DNA from: CAZMMV01 sp964637035
Lineage (GTDB): Bacteria > Bacillota > Clostridia > Tissierellales > Tissierellaceae
Reading direction: 5' to 3'
NCBI GenBank assembly: GCA_964637035.1
Contig: CAZWTU010000014.1
Coordinates: forward strand, 1-31,817
Length of the DNA: 31,817 nucleotides
Shown: positions 1 to 7,689 of the stretch, in pieces
Position numbering within the stretch: the first letter of the stretch is position 1
Layout: every line of letters begins with the position of its first letter
Made by a program: the position numbers and the translations under genes
The notes under the pieces: generated by a model
The model's input: only the letters and a program-made list of their open reading frames with translations
Databases searched by the model: none
What the model was told of the DNA's origin: nothing

Positions 1-45
1 TTTTATTACTATATTTATTTTTTCTTTTGATAATATTTTTTTCAC
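1..45 (-). CDS. N-terminal start of an unidentified gene (partial, runs off left edge)
   Basis: A GTG at 43-45 begins an open frame of 15 codons to the window edge (MKKILSKEKINIVIK). It follows the DUF503 stop codon by only eight bases, and the stop sits inside a ribosome binding site (TAGGTGATAAAGTG) nearly identical to the one in front of the DUF503 gene. The spacing suggests a co-transcribed downstream gene. The peptide is Lys/Ile-rich and too short to assign to a family; I give no function. Confidence 0.35.
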   Translation of the reverse strand, partial: MKKILSKEKINIVIK

Positions 46-53
46 TTTATCAC

Positions 54-335
54 CTACAATATTTCTATATTTTCTTCTAATATTTCTACTCTACCATCGT
101 TATCTATAAAGTTTATTACATGTGAAATCATTTGATCTGCATGTTTTCTGTCCTTTGTTACGCACACAATACCTATTACTGCAACCTGCCATTTATCATT
201 TAAATCAACCTCTGCTATAGAAACATTAAATCTAGATTTTATTCTTTCAATAATACTTTTTAAGACTTGCCTTTTATCTTTTAGTGAGTTTGCTTGGTAA
301 ATCATCAGTTTTAAAGAACAGCTTCCTATTATCAC
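54..335 (-). CDS. DUF503 family protein (YlxP-like)
   Basis: This 93-residue protein has the DUF503/YlxP look: an N-terminal beta strand (IIGSCSLKLMIY), the conserved segment SLKDKRQVLKSIIERIKSRF, then AEVDLNDKWQVAVIGIVCV and a C-terminal helix-strand. Length matches the family (about 90-95 residues). YlxP proteins lie near ribosome-maturation genes in many Firmicutes; their biochemical role is not settled. The start is GTG at 333-335 with GAGGTGA just upstream. A downstream gene follows at once (1-45), so the pair is probably co-transcribed. Family assignment is firm; function is unknown. Confidence 0.88.
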   Translation of the reverse strand: MIIGSCSLKLMIYQANSLKDKRQVLKSIIERIKSRFNVSIAEVDLNDKWQVAVIGIVCVTKDRKHADQMISHVINFIDNDGRVEILEENIEIL

Positions 336-370
336 TTTATCACCTCATAATACATATATTACACTATTTT

Positions 371-401
371 TTTAAAAAATAATAGGGGCAAGATTGCCCC
401 C
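371..401 (-). terminator. Rho-independent terminator after the glycine C-acetyltransferase gene
   Basis: On the minus strand GGGGCA and TGCCCC (395-400 with 385-390) form a GC-rich hairpin with a four-base loop, followed by TATTATTTTTT. It lies 22 bases after the stop codon and before the DUF503 gene, so it ends the upstream transcript. Confidence 0.75.
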
Positions 402-422
402 GATTTTATAAAAGAAAAGTAT

Positions 423-1613
423 TTATTTTAATATATTCATTTCCTTGCCAACCTTTTCAAATGCTTTTGCAGCTCTATCTAACTGTTCTTCTGTATGTTC
501 AGCAGTTACCATACATCTTACTCTTCCTGTTCCTTTTGGAACTGTTGGGAATACTATCGCAGATGCAAAAACTCCATTTTCCAATAGTTTTTTACTAAAT
601 TCCATAGTCTTAGCTTCATCTCCAATAATTACTGGAGTGATTGGTGTTTCACTATGTCCTGTATTGTATCCCAGCTCACCTATTTTAGATTTCCAGTATC
701 TTCCATTTTCCCAAAGCTTATCTGTATATTCTGTTGATTCCATTAACATAGTTATAGCTTCAGTCACTGCTCCAATTGCTGCTGGTGGTAGAGATGTACT
801 AAATAATGATGGTCTTGCTCTATGACTTAACCATTCATACATTGCATCAGTACCAGAAACATATCCTCCCATTACTCCAATAGCTTTTGAAAGACATCCC
901 ATTGAAAAGTCTACTCTTCCGTGAAGTCCAAAGTGATCAATAGTACCTCTTCCACTTTCACCTAATACTCCTGAACCATGTGAGTCATCTACATATGTCA
1001 TAGCTTCATATTTTTCAGCTAATTCTACTATTCCAGGTAAATTAGCAACATCTCCATCCATGCTAAATACACCATCTGTAATTATCAATATATTCTTGTA
1101 TTTATCTCTAGATTCTTTTAAAACTTGTTCTAAACTATCCATATCAGAATGCTGAAAAATAGTTTTTTTGGCTTTTGAAAGTCTGCTACCATCTATGATT
1201 GAAGCATGGTTTAATTGATCTGATATTATAAGATCTTCTGCATCTGTAATAGCTGCTATAGTTCCAATATTACAGTTAAAAGCTGATTGATATAAAAATG
1301 CCCTATCATCTTTTTTAAATTTAGCTAAAAGCTCTTCTAATTCTTCGTGGATATCCATATTTCCAATGATTGTTCTTACTGCCCCAGAACCTGCACCATA
1401 TTTTTCAACTGCTTCTATAGCAGCTTTTTTAAGTCTTGGATGATTTGCAAATCCTAAATAGTTATTTGATGATAAATTGATAACTTTTTTACCATTTAAC
1501 ACAACTTCTCCCTGGTTAGCTCCACCAAGTACTGGAAGTTGTCTGTATACGCCATCATCTTTTAATCCTTGTATCTTTTCCTTTAAAAAATTTAATTCAT
1601 GTACATTTCCCAC
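423..1613 (-). CDS. kbl: Glycine C-acetyltransferase (2-amino-3-ketobutyrate CoA ligase)
   Basis: This is a PLP enzyme of the alpha-oxoamine synthase family, 396 residues, the normal length. It interconverts 2-amino-3-oxobutyrate plus CoA with glycine plus acetyl-CoA, the second step of threonine breakdown. Visible landmarks are NLSSNNYLGFANHP near 46-59, the PLP-ring-binding DDSHG at 209-213 and the Schiff-base lysine K243 in CLSKAIGVMGGYVSG, typical of Firmicute Kbl. BioF belongs to the same family, but no biotin genes are near. No threonine dehydrogenase lies in the window, so the partner must be elsewhere. The start is GTG at 1611-1613 behind AGGAGG; the gene has its own extended -10 promoter and terminator, so it is separate from the hut operon. 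Family certain; Kbl over BioF likely. Confidence 0.88.
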   Translation of the reverse strand: MGNVHELNFLKEKIQGLKDDGVYRQLPVLGGANQGEVVLNGKKVINLSSNNYLGFANHPRLKKAAIEAVEKYGAGSGAVRTIIGNMDIHEELEELLAKFKKDDRAFLYQSAFNCNIGTIAAITDAEDLIISDQLNHASIIDGSRLSKAKKTIFQHSDMDSLEQVLKESRDKYKNILIITDGVFSMDGDVANLPGIVELAEKYEAMTYVDDSHGSGVLGESGRGTIDHFGLHGRVDFSMGCLSKAIGVMGGYVSGTDAMYEWLSHRARPSLFSTSLPPAAIGAVTEAITMLMESTEYTDKLWENGRYWKSKIGELGYNTGHSETPITPVIIGDEAKTMEFSKKLLENGVFASAIVFPTVPKGTGRVRCMVTAEHTEEQLDRAAKAFEKVGKEMNILK

Positions 1614-1654
1614 AATAAAACCTCCTTAAATTTTAAAAATATTATTATAATATT

Positions 1655-1663
1655 ATTATAACA
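1655..1663 (-). promoter_or_regulatory. Extended -10 promoter of the glycine C-acetyltransferase gene
   Basis: The minus strand reads TGTTATAAT, a TGn extended -10 element, about 40 bases upstream of the GTG start. No good -35 hexamer is visible, as expected for an extended -10 promoter. Confidence 0.5.
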
Positions 1664-1690
1664 TAAATTATCGCTTTTTAAATAACTTTG

Positions 1691-1744
1691 TTAAAAAAAT
1701 ATTTACCATTGAGTAATTTGTATATTTTATCATCATAGGCTCTT
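1691..1744 (-). pseudogene. Short decayed copy of the 3' end of queG
   Basis: An ungapped comparison of 1691-1744 with 9385-9438 (the 3' end of the intact queG gene) gives 44 matches in 54 positions by eye. In the equivalent minus-strand frame it reads PMMIKYTNYSMVNIFL against SMMIEYINWAIVNTFL in QueG. No start, no longer frame and no other part of queG is present, so it is at most a remnant tail. Low sequence complexity inflates such matches, but identity well above background over 54 bases in the coding frame argues for common origin. Confidence 0.45.
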
Positions 1745-1783
1745 AATTGCTGAATTACTCACATATTTAACACTTGACCAATA

Positions 1784-1823
1784 AAAAAACCAGAAAGAAA
1801 ATATATCTCCTTTCTGGTTTTTA
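1784..1823 (-). terminator. Terminator at the end of the hut operon
   Basis: AAAACCAGAAAG (1786-1797) pairs perfectly with CTTTCTGGTTTT (1810-1821), a 12-bp stem with a 12-base loop. On the minus strand it is followed by a run of T. It lies ten bases after the ftcD stop codon. Confidence 0.85.
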
Positions 1824-1831
1824 TGATTTTC

Positions 1832-2710
1832 TTACATGTATATTTGTTCCATTGAAAAATCATCATCTAATTTTATATAGAATTGTAATAATTCTTGTAA
1901 TGCATATACTGGAACCGGTCCTACTAGTTCTGTATTTGCTATATTTATATTGTATCTAGATAACTCAGATTTTATTGTTTCATATACTCTGTGAATTGGT
2001 GTCTCCTCATAATGAACTAAATTCATTGAAATTTGAACTTGCTTTTTATCTGGAATCTCTAAAGCGATTGCCCTTACATTTTTATATCCACCCTTTGTAC
2101 CTCTTATAGCTTTAACTACCTTTTTAGCTGAAACTAAATCTTCAGTATCTAGATTTATATTAAATGCAATTAAAGCAAATCTTGAACCTGTAACTGTAGC
2201 GCCACTCTTAGCATTAAATTCAAATGGTCCCTCATCTGGTCTCCAATTTTCATCCTTCATCTTTTCTTCTAAAGCTTCATATTGACCTTTTCTTATTTTA
2301 ACTAAGGACTTTCTATCATCTCTAGTAGCAGCTTCTTCATAAAAGTAGACTGGAACCCCAATACTTCCCAAATATTTACCATATTCTTTGGATATTTCCA
2401 CTGCTTCTTCAGTGGTCATGTTTTTTACTGGAATAAATGGAACTACATCTACAGCACCCATTCTTGGATGACTTCCCTTTTGAGTTCTCATATCTATTAA
2501 TTCAATAGCCTTTTTAGACAATCTTTTAGTCCCTTCAAGTACAGCTTCTGGTGATCCTTTATAAGTGAATACTGATCTATTATGGTCTTTATCGGAGTTT
2601 ACCTCTATTAATTCTAAATCTCCATTTTCCATTAAAACTTCTTTTACTTGATTTATCTTATCTAAATCTGTTCCTTCGCTTATATTTACTTCGGCTAATA
2701 AAACTTTCAT
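1832..2710 (-). CDS. ftcD: Glutamate formimidoyltransferase
   Basis: The enzyme moves the formimino group of N-formimino-L-glutamate to tetrahydrofolate, giving glutamate and 5-formimino-THF. At 292 residues it is the stand-alone transferase, without the cyclodeaminase domain of the animal bifunctional enzyme. Recognisable family segments are LLAEVNISEG at the N-terminus, SHPRMGAVDVVPFIPV near 80-95 and GPFEFNAKSGATVTGSRFAL near 160-180. It is the last gene of hutH-hutU-hutI-ftcD, 18 bases after hutI, with a GGAGGAAAAAA ribosome binding site. The absence of hutG and the presence of ftcD fix the route as THF-dependent. A separate formimino-THF cyclodeaminase (fchA type) is needed and is not in the window. 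Confidence 0.95.
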   Translation of the reverse strand: MKVLLAEVNISEGTDLDKINQVKEVLMENGDLELIEVNSDKDHNRSVFTYKGSPEAVLEGTKRLSKKAIELIDMRTQKGSHPRMGAVDVVPFIPVKNMTTEEAVEISKEYGKYLGSIGVPVYFYEEAATRDDRKSLVKIRKGQYEALEEKMKDENWRPDEGPFEFNAKSGATVTGSRFALIAFNINLDTEDLVSAKKVVKAIRGTKGGYKNVRAIALEIPDKKQVQISMNLVHYEETPIHRVYETIKSELSRYNINIANTELVGPVPVYALQELLQFYIKLDDDFSMEQIYM

Positions 2711-2728
2711 TTTTTTCCTCCTTGTGAT

Positions 2729-4000
2729 TTAAAACTTTAATTCTTGTTTGGAAAATACTAATTTGCCATTTTTAATTACAGTATCAATATGGTTAATCCC
2801 AAAATGATATATAATATATGGTAAATTTGGTGCATCAAATATTGCAATATCTGCCTTTTTGCCTTTTTGCAAACTTCCGACTTTATCTTCTATGCTCAAA
2901 GCAGCAGCTCCATTTATAGTCACAGCTGTTATTACTTCTTCTGGAGTCATCTTCATTTTAAGAGAAGACAAGGTCATTACAAACTGTAGATTTTCCGTTG
3001 GACAGCTTCCTGGATTATAATCTGTAGAAATTGCCACAGCTACTCCCATATCTATCATTTTCCTAGCATTTGCAAACTCAGCATCAAGATTAAAAGCTGT
3101 CCCTGGAAGTAAATTTGCAATTGTAGCTGAATTCGCTAGAGCTTCTAATCCCTTATCACTAGCTGCAAGCAAATGATCTGCAGATACACAAGCTATCTCC
3201 GCTGCAAGCTCTGCTCCACCTAGTGTAACTATTTCATCTGCATGAATCTTAAGTTCCATTCCATGTTCTCTTGCTGCAAGTAAAATTCTTCTAGATTGAT
3301 CTATACTAAATACTCCCTCTTCGCAAAATACATCACAAAACTCGGCTAGGTTTTTCTCTCCTACAACTGGTATCATTTCGTTTATAATTATATCCACAAA
3401 TTTTTCAGGATCATCTTTATATTGTTTTGGTATAGAATGAGCTGCCATAAATGTAGAGATTACATCCACTGGATGATTTTCATTTAGTTTGTGAGCAACT
3501 TCTAATTGTCTAATTTCAGTATCAAAATCCTCTATACCATATCCAGATTTCCCCTCTACTGTTGTAACACCAAAGGATAGCATAGTATTTAAACTCTTTT
3601 TGGCCTTTTCATAGAGTTCCTCAAAGCTTGCATCTTTAGTAGAATTCATAGTACTGTGAATTCCACCACCAGCTGCTAAAATATCTAGATATGCTACTCC
3701 CTTTAACTTCATATCTAGTTCGTTTTCTCTAGAACCCCCATGTACTAAATGGGTATGAGAATCTATTAACCCTGGAGTTATTGTTTTTCCTTTTCCATCT
3801 AATATCTGGGTGTTTCCATCTATTTCTATGTCATCAGGAAGTTCTCCCTTGCCAGCATAGATTATCTCATCATCTTTTATAGCAAGAATTCCTCCCTGTA
3901 TTAATCCTATATCTTTTAACTCCTCACCACTTCTGGCTCTATTTTCTCCTTGTAGGGTGATTAAATTGTCAATATTTTTTATTATTAGTGTTGCTTTCAT
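2729..4000 (-). CDS. hutI: Imidazolonepropionase
   Basis: The enzyme hydrolyses 4-imidazolone-5-propionate to N-formimino-L-glutamate, the third step of histidine degradation. It is a metal-dependent amidohydrolase of 423 residues, the usual length. The metal-binding DSHTHLVHGG follows the N-terminal beta domain near residue 81; MAAHSIP, the HADE motif and STDYNPGSCPT near the C-terminus supply further active-site residues, in family order. It lies 14 bases downstream of hutU and 18 upstream of ftcD, so it is translated from the same mRNA. The start ATG has the moderate site AAGGATGA ahead of it. Confidence 0.96.
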   Translation of the reverse strand: MKATLIIKNIDNLITLQGENRARSGEELKDIGLIQGGILAIKDDEIIYAGKGELPDDIEIDGNTQILDGKGKTITPGLIDSHTHLVHGGSRENELDMKLKGVAYLDILAAGGGIHSTMNSTKDASFEELYEKAKKSLNTMLSFGVTTVEGKSGYGIEDFDTEIRQLEVAHKLNENHPVDVISTFMAAHSIPKQYKDDPEKFVDIIINEMIPVVGEKNLAEFCDVFCEEGVFSIDQSRRILLAAREHGMELKIHADEIVTLGGAELAAEIACVSADHLLAASDKGLEALANSATIANLLPGTAFNLDAEFANARKMIDMGVAVAISTDYNPGSCPTENLQFVMTLSSLKMKMTPEEVITAVTINGAAALSIEDKVGSLQKGKKADIAIFDAPNLPYIIYHFGINHIDTVIKNGKLVFSKQELKF

Positions 4001-4014
4001 AAAATCATCCTTTT

Positions 4015-6042
4015 TTACTTCTTGTATTTTTCCTTCATTACTCTATCTATCAAATCTTCATTTGGCACGAACGGTATAGTTATATGATCTTCGCCTTGAA
4101 ATTTCTTATTGTATTCTATGGATGTTTCTATAGCGTGATTATTTCTTGCCCACGATCTTCTGGATACTCCTACCATTGTGTCCCATGGTATAGATAATCT
4201 CAATATTTCATCTACTCTTTCACTGCCATCTAAAACCATTCCAAATCCACCATTTATAGATTTTCCTATTCCTACTCCTCCACCATTATGAAGAGCTATT
4301 AGGCTCATTCCTCTTGCTGCATTTCCTGCAAAGCACTGTGTTGCCATGTCTGCCATTATATTACTACCATCTTTTATATTTGAAGTCTCTCTAAATGGAG
4401 AGTCTGTTCCACCTGTATCATGATGATCTCTTCCTAGCATTACAGGACCTATTTGACCATTTCTTACCATTTCATTGAATCTAAGGGCTATATCTCTTCT
4501 CCCCAGAGCATCTTGATAGAGAATTCTAGCTTGAGTTCCGACTACAAGTCCATTTTTTTCTGCATCTCTTATCCAAATATAGTTATCTCTATCTTGGCCC
4601 CTTCTATCAGGATCAATGACATCCATTGCTGCATGATCTGTCTTTATTAAATCTTCATGTTTTCCACTTAAGCATACCCATCTAAATGGTCCATATCCAT
4701 AGTCAAATAGCATTGGTCCCATGATATCTTCTACATATGATGGGAATATAAATCCTTCTGATTCATCTAGCCCGTTTTTAGATATTTCTTTTGCTCCCGC
4801 ATCAAATACTGCCTTCATAAAACTATTTCCGTAGTCAAAGAAATACGTTCCCCTGTCTACTAGTTTCTCAATTAATTCAAAGTGATGAACAAGAGTTTTG
4901 TCTACTAATTTTATAAACTCGTCCTTGTCTTCATTTAACATCTCTGTTCTCTCTTCAAATGTCAATCCTTGCGGACAATATCCTCCATCATACGGTGCAT
5001 GGCATGATGTTTGATCTGATAATAACTCTATATCTATATTGTTTTCTACTACATATTCTAAAAGATCTACTATGTTTCCATGATATGCATATGCCATTGC
5101 TAATTTTTCTTCCATGGCCTTATGTGTATCTTTAAATAATTGTTCTAAATCTTCATAGGACTTATCTATCCAGCCTTGTTCTAGTCTTGTATTTATTCTA
5201 GATTGATCCACTTCTGCGATTATAGATACTGCATTCGCTATTTTAGCAGCCTTTCCCTGTGCTCCACTCATTCCACCAAGTCCTGAGGATACAAATAGAT
5301 GTCCTTTTAAGTCTTTATCATCTGCTATACCAAGCTTCATTCTTCCTGCATTTATGATTGTATTATATGTTCCATGAACTATTCCCTGTGGTCCTATATA
5401 CATCCATCCACCAGCAGTCATCTGTCCATAGTTAGCTACTCCCATTGCCTGAGCTTTTATCCATTGAGCTTGATTGTCAAACATACCTATCATTAAAGAG
5501 TTTGTAATGATAACTCTTGGGCTATTTTTAGCTGATTTAAACAATCCCATTGGGTGACCTGAAGATATAACTAGGGTTTGTGTATCAGTTAGTTCCTCTA
5601 AATACATCATAATCAAATTGTATTGCATCCAATTTTGAAAAACCTGACCTGTTTCCCCATAGGTTACCAACTCATATGGGTAAAGAGCTACATCGAAATC
5701 CAAGTTATTGTCTATCATTACCTGGAAAGCTTTACCTTCTATACATTTGCCCCTATATTCATCTATTGGCTTTCCATATAGCTTTCCGTCTGGTCTAAAT
5801 CTATATCCATATATTCTACCGTGAGTTAATAATTCATCCAAAAATTCAGGTGCTAATTCCTCATGTAATTCCTCTGGAATATATCTTAAGGCATTTTTTA
5901 GTGCTAGTTTTATTTCTCTTTCATTTAATGTAAGTTGTCTTACAGGTGCTCTTCTTATTCCTTGGACAAACTTTTTTTTAGCTGGCAATATATTTGGTAA
6001 TTTTATTGTCATTGCGTCTGCAATATTTATATTTGTTGGCAT
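4015..6042 (-). CDS. hutU: Urocanate hydratase, long form
   Basis: The enzyme adds water to urocanate with a tightly bound NAD+, giving 4-imidazolone-5-propionate. Family landmarks are YGQMTAGGWMYIGPQGIVHG near 205-224, GLGGMSGAQGKAA near 254-266 and DQTSCHAPYDGGYCPQG in the middle. At 675 residues it is about 120 longer than the common proteobacterial/Bacillus HutU (about 550) and near the length of the vertebrate enzyme; GGMSGAQ replaces the bacterial GGMGGAQ. This is the long urocanase subgroup. It starts at ATG 6040-6042 behind AGGAGGAAAAAGT, 11 bases after hutH. Confidence 0.96.
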   Translation of the reverse strand: MPTNINIADAMTIKLPNILPAKKKFVQGIRRAPVRQLTLNEREIKLALKNALRYIPEELHEELAPEFLDELLTHGRIYGYRFRPDGKLYGKPIDEYRGKCIEGKAFQVMIDNNLDFDVALYPYELVTYGETGQVFQNWMQYNLIMMYLEELTDTQTLVISSGHPMGLFKSAKNSPRVIITNSLMIGMFDNQAQWIKAQAMGVANYGQMTAGGWMYIGPQGIVHGTYNTIINAGRMKLGIADDKDLKGHLFVSSGLGGMSGAQGKAAKIANAVSIIAEVDQSRINTRLEQGWIDKSYEDLEQLFKDTHKAMEEKLAMAYAYHGNIVDLLEYVVENNIDIELLSDQTSCHAPYDGGYCPQGLTFEERTEMLNEDKDEFIKLVDKTLVHHFELIEKLVDRGTYFFDYGNSFMKAVFDAGAKEISKNGLDESEGFIFPSYVEDIMGPMLFDYGYGPFRWVCLSGKHEDLIKTDHAAMDVIDPDRRGQDRDNYIWIRDAEKNGLVVGTQARILYQDALGRRDIALRFNEMVRNGQIGPVMLGRDHHDTGGTDSPFRETSNIKDGSNIMADMATQCFAGNAARGMSLIALHNGGGVGIGKSINGGFGMVLDGSERVDEILRLSIPWDTMVGVSRRSWARNNHAIETSIEYNKKFQGEDHITIPFVPNEDLIDRVMKEKYKK

Positions 6043-6053
6043 ACTTTTTCCTC

Positions 6054-7583
6054 CTATAATATTTCTCCAATTTTCTCTTCAGCTGCTCTTATCAAGCTTT
6101 CACTCTTCATTATAGCTTCTACTTTTTCTATATCTATATGCATAATTCTATCTTCTTTCACCATTGATACTTCTTTTCTTATTAAATCATATACTTCTTT
6201 TGTTGCCTTGCCTAAGCCTTTATCTCCTCTTAAATCTATAGCTTGACAAGCTCCAAGAATTTCCATAGCTACCACTCTTCTTGAATTTGCTAAAATATCT
6301 CTAGCATGTCTAGCTGCAATAGTTCCCATAGATACATGATCTTCTTGATTAGCTGATGATGGTATAGAGTCTACACTTGCTGGATGTGCTAATACCTTGT
6401 TTTCAGAAACTAAAGCTGCTGCTGCATATTGAACTATCATAAATCCAGAATTTATTCCACCTTCTTCTACTAAGAATGCTGGAAGTCCTTCACTAAGAGC
6501 TGGATTTACCATTCTCTCTAATCTTCTTTCAGAGATATTTGCAAGTTCTGCAACACCTATTTTCATAAAGTCAAAAGCTTGTGCCATAGGCTCTCCATGG
6601 AAGTTCCCACCTGATATTACTTCTTCTTCATCTGGAAATATAAGTGGATTGTCTGTAGCAGCATTCATTTCAATTTCTACTTTTTCTTTTACATACTGTA
6701 GACAATCTTTACTTGCACCATGAACTTGAGGTGTACATCTTAGAGCATATGCGTCTTGAACTCTAATTTCACCTTGTCTTGTAGTATTCTTGCTTCCTTC
6801 TAATATTGAAAGTAAATTTTTAGCTGTATTAATTTGACCGATTTGTTTTCTTGCTTGATGAACCTTAGGATCATAGGCATCTACTATACCATTTAGTGCT
6901 TCATTGGTCAGTCCAGCAGAAAGATCTGCCATTTTGCTTAAATTTAAAGCGTCATAAATGGTAAGTGCGCCAACGGAAGTCATCACTTGAGTACCATTAA
7001 TTAGAGCTAGGCCTTCCTTTGCAGTAAGCTCTATAGTCTCTATTCCAGCCTTGTCCATAGCCTCTTTACCAGTCATCCTAACTCCTTCATATATAGCCTC
7101 TCCCTCTCCAAACATTACAAGTACCATATGAGAAAGTGGTGCTAAGTCTCCACTTGAACCTAGTGAACCTTGTTGTGGTATTACAGGAGTAACACCTTTA
7201 TTTATCATATCTATAAGAGTTTGTACAGTTGAAAGTCTAATTCCTGAAAATCCTTTTGAAAGGGCATTAACTCTAAGTAACATTACTCCGCGCGCTTCTT
7301 CTACACTAAATATTTCCCCAACTCCACAAGAGTGACTCATTATTAAGTTTTTCTGTAGTTTTTTAGTATCTTCTTTTGATATACTTACATCACTAAACTT
7401 ACCAAAGCCAGTAGTTATACCATATACTACTTTTTCTTCATCTACATATTTATCTACTAAATCTCTAGATTTTTGCATCTTGGCCTTTACTTCCTTAGGT
7501 AAATCTATCTTTTCATTACCTCTTACTATTTTTATGAATTTTTCTAAATTAAGGCTATCTCCATCTAACATTATTGTTGACAT
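6054..7583 (-). CDS. hutH: Histidine ammonia-lyase with a Ser-Ser-Gly MIO triad
   Basis: The enzyme eliminates ammonia from L-histidine to give trans-urocanate, the entry step of the pathway. Length is 509 residues, as usual. YGITTGFGKF near 54-63 and QQGSLGSSGDLAPLSHMVL near 137-155 are the family signatures. The electrophilic MIO group normally forms from Ala-Ser-Gly; here codons TCA AGT GGA give Ser143-Ser144-Gly145. The rest of the active-site frame (NGTQVM, GNFHGEPMA, QEDHVSMG) is intact, so the gene looks functional. It is the first enzyme gene of hutHUI-ftcD, with a GGAGGGA site before ATG and a strong terminator between it and the upstream permease gene. Confidence 0.96.
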   Translation of the reverse strand: MSTIMLDGDSLNLEKFIKIVRGNEKIDLPKEVKAKMQKSRDLVDKYVDEEKVVYGITTGFGKFSDVSISKEDTKKLQKNLIMSHSCGVGEIFSVEEARGVMLLRVNALSKGFSGIRLSTVQTLIDMINKGVTPVIPQQGSLGSSGDLAPLSHMVLVMFGEGEAIYEGVRMTGKEAMDKAGIETIELTAKEGLALINGTQVMTSVGALTIYDALNLSKMADLSAGLTNEALNGIVDAYDPKVHQARKQIGQINTAKNLLSILEGSKNTTRQGEIRVQDAYALRCTPQVHGASKDCLQYVKEKVEIEMNAATDNPLIFPDEEEVISGGNFHGEPMAQAFDFMKIGVAELANISERRLERMVNPALSEGLPAFLVEEGGINSGFMIVQYAAAALVSENKVLAHPASVDSIPSSANQEDHVSMGTIAARHARDILANSRRVVAMEILGACQAIDLRGDKGLGKATKEVYDLIRKEVSMVKEDRIMHIDIEKVEAIMKSESLIRAAEEKIGEIL

Positions 7584-7629
7584 ATAATCCCTCCATTATT
7601 TTATTTGCTCATATGATTATCCTACAAAA

Positions 7630-7679
7630 TTATAAAAAGCGTAGAGAAATTCAAATTTCTCTAAATAATCTCTACGCTT
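7630..7679 (-). terminator. Hairpin terminator between permease and hutH
   Basis: On the minus strand AAGCGTAGAGA (7669-7679) pairs with TCTCTACGCTT (7637-7647), followed by TTTTTATAATTTT. The loop holds a second repeat, AGAGAAATT, which can compete for the same 3' arm (AATTTCTCT). The two foldings share bases, so an alternative structure is possible. It lies directly after the permease stop codon and 47 bases before hutH. Confidence 0.8.
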
Positions 7680-7689
7680 ATTATTAAGT

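Noticed and set aside
445..825. Plus-strand frame of 126 codons opposite the kbl gene
   Set aside because: It is the mirror of a certain gene, has no ribosome binding site and resembles no protein family. The same applies to plus-strand frames 7745-8098, 11695-12099 and 30457-30957.
1614..1690. Glycine riboswitch upstream of the glycine C-acetyltransferase gene
   Set aside because: The leader is only about 40 bases and purely AT-rich, with no aptamer-like pairing.
1711..1760. GAGTAATT/AATTACTC inverted repeat as an operator
   Set aside because: The arms are 34 bases apart, AT-rich and not linked to a promoter; probably incidental.
1774..1959. Plus-strand frame of 61 codons
   Set aside because: It consists of the hut terminator and the reverse strand of ftcD.
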